NCBI GenBank assembly: GCA_002344825.1
Contig: DDUN01000003.1
Location: 12,878-76,877, forward strand
Reading direction: 5' to 3'
DNA length: 64,000 nucleotides
Origin: Candidatus Multiplicimicrobium inquinatum
GTDB lineage: Bacteria; Omnitrophota; Omnitrophia; Omnitrophales; Aquincolibacteriaceae
Translations under genes and position numbers: made by a program
In this document: positions 61,001 to 64,000 of the stretch, in pieces
Numbering within the stretch: position 1 is the first letter of the stretch
Layout: each line of letters starts with the position of its first letter
Notes under the pieces: model-generated
Database searches by the model: none
What the model was told of the DNA's origin: nothing
What the model saw: only the letters and a program-made list of their open reading frames with translations

Positions 61001-61439
61001 ACGTTTCCGTGTTTTGGGGGTGGCCTTTGCGCTGCTCTTGTTTTTTTTTACAGGCATTTCGAATGCGCAGGATTCTGTTTGCTTTGGGGCCAGTTGCTTT
61101 TATCCTGAAGTCGCGGAGACAGCTCCGCAAAAACAAAAAGGGCTGATGGGACGTGAAAGTCTCGCTGAAAAGGAAGGAATGCTTTTTGTTTATGATGCAG
61201 ACGTCCGCCCCGCGTTTTGGATGAAAAACATGCGGATCGCTTTGGATTTTGTTTGGATCGATCGCGGGGGGCAGGTGGTGGATATTCACCAAGGCGTGCC
61301 GCCTTGCGGGCAGAATTGTCCGTCGATTGTCAGCCGTCAGTCTTTACGGTATGTGTTGGAAGTTCCCTCGGGAGCGGTTGAAAAAGCAGGTATTAAAATT
61401 GGGGATCAAGCTTTGATTAAATTGGGAGAAGCAGCATGA
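60981..61439 (+). CDS. DUF192 family secreted protein
   Basis: A 152-residue protein with an N-terminal signal peptide (VLGVAFALLLFFFTGISNAQ). The DUF192 domain follows: VAETAPQKQKGLMGRESLAE, GMLFVYDADVRPAFWMKNMR, IALDFVWIDRGGQVVDIHQG and the end ALRYVLEVPSGAVEK-like (SLRYVLEVPSGAVEKAGIKI). The R-x-F-W-M-K-N and VLE-x-x-G pieces are diagnostic. Biochemical function is not known. Two extra Cys pairs are visible (CFGASC; CGQNC). Confidence 0.87.
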   Translation: MIFWVFKRFRVLGVAFALLLFFFTGISNAQDSVCFGASCFYPEVAETAPQKQKGLMGRESLAEKEGMLFVYDADVRPAFWMKNMRIALDFVWIDRGGQVVDIHQGVPPCGQNCPSIVSRQSLRYVLEVPSGAVEKAGIKIGDQALIKLGEAA

Positions 61440-62137
61440 AGACACAAGACAGAAGACTGAAGATAAAAGATTTTTTTCATATAATTTATTTTTTCAGTTT
61501 GTTGTTTATGGTCTGCTGCCTGTGGTCTGCGCCCGCGTTTGCGGGCGATTGGCTTGACGGTGCGAACGGTTACGCGCGCGGTTTAGATCAGTCTAAAACT
61601 AGCGGGAAGCCGCTCCTTCTCTATTTTTATACGGATTGGTGTCCTTATTGCCGCAAATTTGAAAAACACACTTTGATCAATGATTCTGTGAAGAAAGTTC
61701 TGGATGGCTTTGTACTTGTCCAAATTAATCCGGAGAAAGGCTCCCGTGAGAATCAGATCGCGGAGCAATACCGCGTCAATGGTTATCCCTCCGTTTTTTT
61801 CTCAAATCCCTCCACGGGAGAGAGCACGCAGGAAGTGACGCAGGCTGTGCGTTCCGCCGACGATTTTAAACGCGCGGCTTCCGAATTTTTGAAAGTAACC
61901 GCCGCCAAAAATCCGCCGCGCGATCCGGCTGTTTTGCCTGCTACCGTATCCGCGGGAAAAGCTCCGTCCATGGAGGTCGGAGCCGCGGATTACATTTTGC
62001 ATCTGAAGAATGGCCGAAAAGCGGAAGGTGTTTTAGTTTCTCAAAACGCCAAAGGCGTTACCTTGGCGATGGATGAACTTGGTGAAGTTTATTTTTCAAA
62101 ATCCGAGTATGACCAATTGGAAAAAATTAAAGCATGA
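61436..62137 (+). CDS. Thioredoxin-fold secreted protein
   Basis: A 233-residue exported protein. The first 12 codons (MKTQDRRLKIKD) are built from a reversed heptamer repeat and form a basic n-region before the hydrophobic signal FFHIIYFFSLLFMVCCLWSA. The mature domain resembles thioredoxin_7/DUF255-like proteins: GLDQSKTSGKPLLLYFYTDW, with the active site WCPYCRKFEKHTL, then VQINPEKG and YRVNGYPSVFFSNPSTGE (cis-Pro of YPS). A C-terminal part from about residue 180 (DYILHLKNGRKAEGVLVSQN) is a small beta-rich extra domain. The likely role is periplasmic disulphide chemistry. Start overlaps the previous stop by four bases. Confidence 0.82.
   Translation: MKTQDRRLKIKDFFHIIYFFSLLFMVCCLWSAPAFAGDWLDGANGYARGLDQSKTSGKPLLLYFYTDWCPYCRKFEKHTLINDSVKKVLDGFVLVQINPEKGSRENQIAEQYRVNGYPSVFFSNPSTGESTQEVTQAVRSADDFKRAASEFLKVTAAKNPPRDPAVLPATVSAGKAPSMEVGAADYILHLKNGRKAEGVLVSQNAKGVTLAMDELGEVYFSKSEYDQLEKIKA
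61437..61471 (-). repeat. Heptamer array, five units, inside a coding start
   Basis: On the minus strand the units read ATCTTTT, ATCTTCA, GTCTTCT, GTCTTGT and GTCTTCA, the same family as the arrays at 54944, 60483 and 63085. Here the array is translated in the opposite direction as residues 1 to 12 of the thioredoxin-fold protein. Confidence 0.65.
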
Positions 62138-62300
62138 AATCGGTTTCAAGAATTGGTTTCGTAAGTAGTAATCGAACCAAAGAAGCGAGAGAGGCGAGGA
62201 TGACAAGGAAACCGAAGCAGGCGATGCCGAAGGCCGCATCGTCGATGCAGGGTGACGTAGTCAGCCGAAGCCTGTGTCGCTTCGACGTTCATAAATACTT
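62138..62300. other. Structured intergenic region before thiD
   Basis: The gap holds nested inverted repeats: GAAGCAGGC near 62213 with a partial match in GCCTGTGTCGCTTC near 62268, CGATGC with GCATCG, and GCATCGTCGATGC. This could be a repeat-derived element. I looked for a TPP riboswitch because thiD follows, and did not find the conserved CTGAGA core. Confidence 0.35.
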
Positions 62301-63074
62301 ATGAAATCAGTTCTAAGTATCGCAGGTTCAGATCCTTCAGGTGGCGCGGGAATTCAGGCAGACCTTAAAACATTCCAATACTTCGACGTTTATGGAATGG
62401 CCGCGGTCAGCTTGCTGACTGTGCAAAACACGCTTGGCATCAAAGAAGTTTTGGTGATTCACCCTGATAAAATTAAATCTCAAATTTTAACAGTGCTTGA
62501 AGATATTTCCCCGAATGCGGTTAAGCTCGGTGCTTTAGGGCATGGCCCGGCAGTTTTAGCGGTAGCGGAATCACTTAAAAGTTATCAGGGACCGGTTGTT
62601 GCCGATCCGGTTATGCTTTCCAAGAACGGCGCGCCGCTTCTGATGAAAGAAGCCGTTGCTGTTTATAAACAGAAAATTTTGCCGCTGGCTTTTTTGGTTA
62701 CGCCCAATCTGGCTGAAGCCGAAGCTCTGTGCGGGTTTGAAGTTCAAAATTTAGAACAGATGAAAAAAGCCGCGGAAAGTATTGTTTTGATGGGGGCGAA
62801 AAATGTTCTGGTGAAAGGTGGACACCTCGAAGGGAGTGAGGCGGCGGATGTTCTTTTTGACGGAAAAGATTTCGAGATTTTCAAAGCAGAAAAAATTGTT
62901 TCTCAAAATACCCATGGCGTTGGATGTACGCTGGCTTCGGCGATTGCCGCGAATCTTGCTTTGGGAAAAGAACTGTCTCTTGCAGTTAAAATTGCCAAGG
63001 ACTATGTTTTGAAGGCGATTCAAAGCGCGCCGCAGATCGGCAAAGGAAACGGCCCTATCAATCATCATGTTTAA
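62301..63074 (+). CDS. thiD: Hydroxymethylpyrimidine/phosphomethylpyrimidine kinase
   Basis: A 257-residue ribokinase-superfamily enzyme that phosphorylates HMP and HMP-P to make HMP-PP for thiamine. It begins VLSIAGSDPSGGAGIQADLK, the diagnostic N-terminus, and has GMAAVSLLTVQNTLG, VVADPVMLSKNGAPLL, TPNLAEAEALCG and the anion-hole motif NTHGVGCTLASAIAANLALG with the catalytic Cys region GxGC. It stands alone; no other thiamine genes are near. Confidence 0.95.
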   Translation: MKSVLSIAGSDPSGGAGIQADLKTFQYFDVYGMAAVSLLTVQNTLGIKEVLVIHPDKIKSQILTVLEDISPNAVKLGALGHGPAVLAVAESLKSYQGPVVADPVMLSKNGAPLLMKEAVAVYKQKILPLAFLVTPNLAEAEALCGFEVQNLEQMKKAAESIVLMGAKNVLVKGGHLEGSEAADVLFDGKDFEIFKAEKIVSQNTHGVGCTLASAIAANLALGKELSLAVKIAKDYVLKAIQSAPQIGKGNGPINHHV

Positions 63075-63084
63075 ACAGGCGTGT

Positions 63085-63119
63085 GTCTTTAGTCTTTAGT
63101 CTTCAGTCTGTAGTCTGTT
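63085..63119 (+). repeat. Heptamer array, five units
   Basis: GTCTTTA, GTCTTTA, GTCTTCA, GTCTGTA and GTCTGTT in tandem. The last T is the first base of a TATAAT. The arrangement (array, TATAAT, CCCCGCC, ATG) repeats what is seen at 60483. Confidence 0.75.
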
Positions 63120-63124
63120 ATAAT
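63119..63124 (+). promoter_or_regulatory. -10 element of a probable leaderless promoter
   Basis: TATAAT lies seven bases (CCCCGCC) before the ATG at 63132, with no ribosome site. The geometry predicts transcription starting at the start codon. Confidence 0.5.
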
Positions 63125-63131
63125 CCCCGCC

Positions 63132-63413
63132 ATGATTCAAAAATTAGCACTGATTGTTTCTATCACCCTGCCGCTTTGGAATATTCCGTTGATTGTCCGC
63201 ATGATTCAGAGGAAGTCTTCCGATGATGTCAGTGTTGCCTGGGCGGTCGGAGTTTGGGCTTCATTCGCGTTGATGGCACCGCAGGGGTTTGTTTCGGAAG
63301 ATTTGGTTTGGCGGACATTCAGCATTGTTAATTTGATTATGTTTTCATTCGTAACCGCGACCGTTTTGTTCTACAGGCTGAAGAAGCCTAAGCAGGCTAA
63401 AGATTCGCTTTAA
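63132..63413 (+). CDS. Small membrane protein, PQ-loop/SemiSWEET-like
   Basis: A 93-residue protein with three hydrophobic helices (LALIVSITLPLWNIPLIVRM; VAWAVGVWASFALMAP; TFSIVNLIMFSFVTATVLFY). LPLWNIPLIVRMIQRKSSDD followed by VSVAW has the spacing of a PQ-loop: Pro in helix 1, then a basic stretch and [S/D]-x-[S]. Bacterial SemiSWEETs are triple-helix proteins of this size that dimerise to move sugars. The PQ dipeptide itself is replaced by IPL, so the assignment is tentative. Confidence 0.55.
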   Translation: MIQKLALIVSITLPLWNIPLIVRMIQRKSSDDVSVAWAVGVWASFALMAPQGFVSEDLVWRTFSIVNLIMFSFVTATVLFYRLKKPKQAKDSL

Positions 63414-63431
63414 TCCGGAAGGAATATAGAA

Positions 63432-64000
63432 ATGAGCTCAAAGGTGCAAAACATTGTTTGCTGTCTCGATTTAGAAGGGGTGCTTGTGCCTGAGATGTGG
63501 CTGGGTGTTGCCGCGAAAACTGGCTTGAAAGAACTTGAATTGACCACGCGCGAAGAGCCCAACTATGACAAGCTGATGCGGTTTCGTTTAGGTGTTTTAA
63601 AAAAACACCGGATTCGCTTGAGTGACATTCAATCCGTGATCGCAAAAATGAGTCCGCTGCCCGGCGCGAAATCCTTTTTGGATAAGCTGCGCGCGAACTA
63701 TCAGGTGATTATTCTTTCCGATACTTTTTCTGAATTCGCGCAGCCTTTAATGAAACAATTGGGGTGGCCGACCATTTTCTGTCATACGCTTTCCGTTGAT
63801 TCGAAAGGGTTTGTGACGGATTACCATTTGCGTATTTCGGATCAAAAAAGAAAAGCGGTGAAAGCCCTTCAAAACTTGAATTTTTATGTCCAGGCGGCGG
63901 GCGATTCGTACAATGATTTGACGATGCTTCTTTCAGCCGATAAAGGCATTCTTTTTCGTACGACGGATAAAATCAAAAAAGAATATCCCAAGCTTCCCGC
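63432..64000 (+). CDS. thrH: ThrH-like HAD phosphatase/phosphotransferase (3' end outside window)
   Basis: The frame is open from the ATG to the window edge (189 codons). NIVCCLDLEGVLVPEMWLGV is HAD motif I in its ThrH version (DLEG), followed by TREEPNYDKLMRFRLGVLKK, VIILSDTFSEFAQPLMKQLG (motif II) and AAGDSYNDLTMLLSADKGIL (motif III/IV), ending near EYPKLPA, so only about 10 to 15 residues are missing. ThrH of Pseudomonas acts as phosphoserine phosphatase and transfers phosphate to homoserine. AAGGAA precedes the start. Confidence 0.92.
   Translation, partial: MSSKVQNIVCCLDLEGVLVPEMWLGVAAKTGLKELELTTREEPNYDKLMRFRLGVLKKHRIRLSDIQSVIAKMSPLPGAKSFLDKLRANYQVIILSDTFSEFAQPLMKQLGWPTIFCHTLSVDSKGFVTDYHLRISDQKRKAVKALQNLNFYVQAAGDSYNDLTMLLSADKGILFRTTDKIKKEYPKLP

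Noticed and set aside
62138..62300. TPP riboswitch upstream of thiD
   Set aside because: The conserved CTGAGA and ACCTGA-type segments are absent, and the inverted repeats look more like an intergenic repeat.

Overview
This window looks like a chromosomal segment from an uncultured Gram-negative bacterium. It carries outer-membrane barrels, a Wza-type export protein, a lipoprotein and a diaminopimelate pathway that uses LL-diaminopimelate aminotransferase. DapL, heptamer repeat arrays between genes and apparently leaderless promoters would fit a candidate phylum such as Omnitrophota or a PVC relative. That placement is a guess; no marker gene here settles it.

Layout. The first 450 bases hold the end of a sulfatase-superfamily protein, followed by dapL on the minus strand. 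From about 2.0 to 42.8 kb nearly everything reads on the plus strand and forms one very large surface-polysaccharide locus. It contains an MsbA/PglK-type ABC exporter, a hexapeptide acyltransferase, a sulfotransferase, WecB, about ten glycosyltransferases, two polymerase-like membrane proteins and two methyltransferases. It also contains an ACP/ligase/flavoenzyme cassette, an asparagine-synthase-type amidotransferase, a Gfo/Idh dehydrogenase, a NodU-type carbamoyltransferase and a GDP-mannose-epimerase-like protein. An assembly block closes it: outer-membrane barrel, Wza-like exporter, unknown membrane-anchored protein, Wzc-like co-polymerase/kinase and WcaJ-like initiating transferase. The glycosyltransferase part looks AT-rich and holds fragments of broken genes, as expected of a locus that has gained and lost genes often.

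The most interesting part lies between about 15.2 and 23.8 kb. An acyl carrier protein, an adenylation enzyme lacking the usual amino-group-binding Asp, an L-amino-acid-oxidase-like flavoenzyme, a sarcosine-oxidase/NikD-like flavoenzyme and an LpxL-like acyltransferase sit close together. I infer that they make a cyclised, perhaps aromatic, amino-acid-derived acyl group (picolinoyl is one candidate) and attach it to the polysaccharide or its lipid.

From 42.9 kb the content is housekeeping-like and less AT-rich. It comprises a metallophosphoesterase, a complete seven-gene Mrp/Mnh Na+/H+ antiporter operon, a cyclophilin lipoprotein and a PilZ protein. Next come amtB-glnK behind a good sigma-54 promoter, galE, a TPR protein, a porin and pstS-pstC-pstA-pstB. 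The segment ends with a small membrane protein, a DUF192 protein, a thioredoxin-fold protein, thiD, a small PQ-loop-like protein and the start of thrH, which runs off the edge. Intergenic DNA here holds two copies of a palindromic element with a constant core and variable self-complementary arms, and four five-unit heptamer arrays. No tRNA, rRNA, CRISPR array or insertion sequence was recognised.
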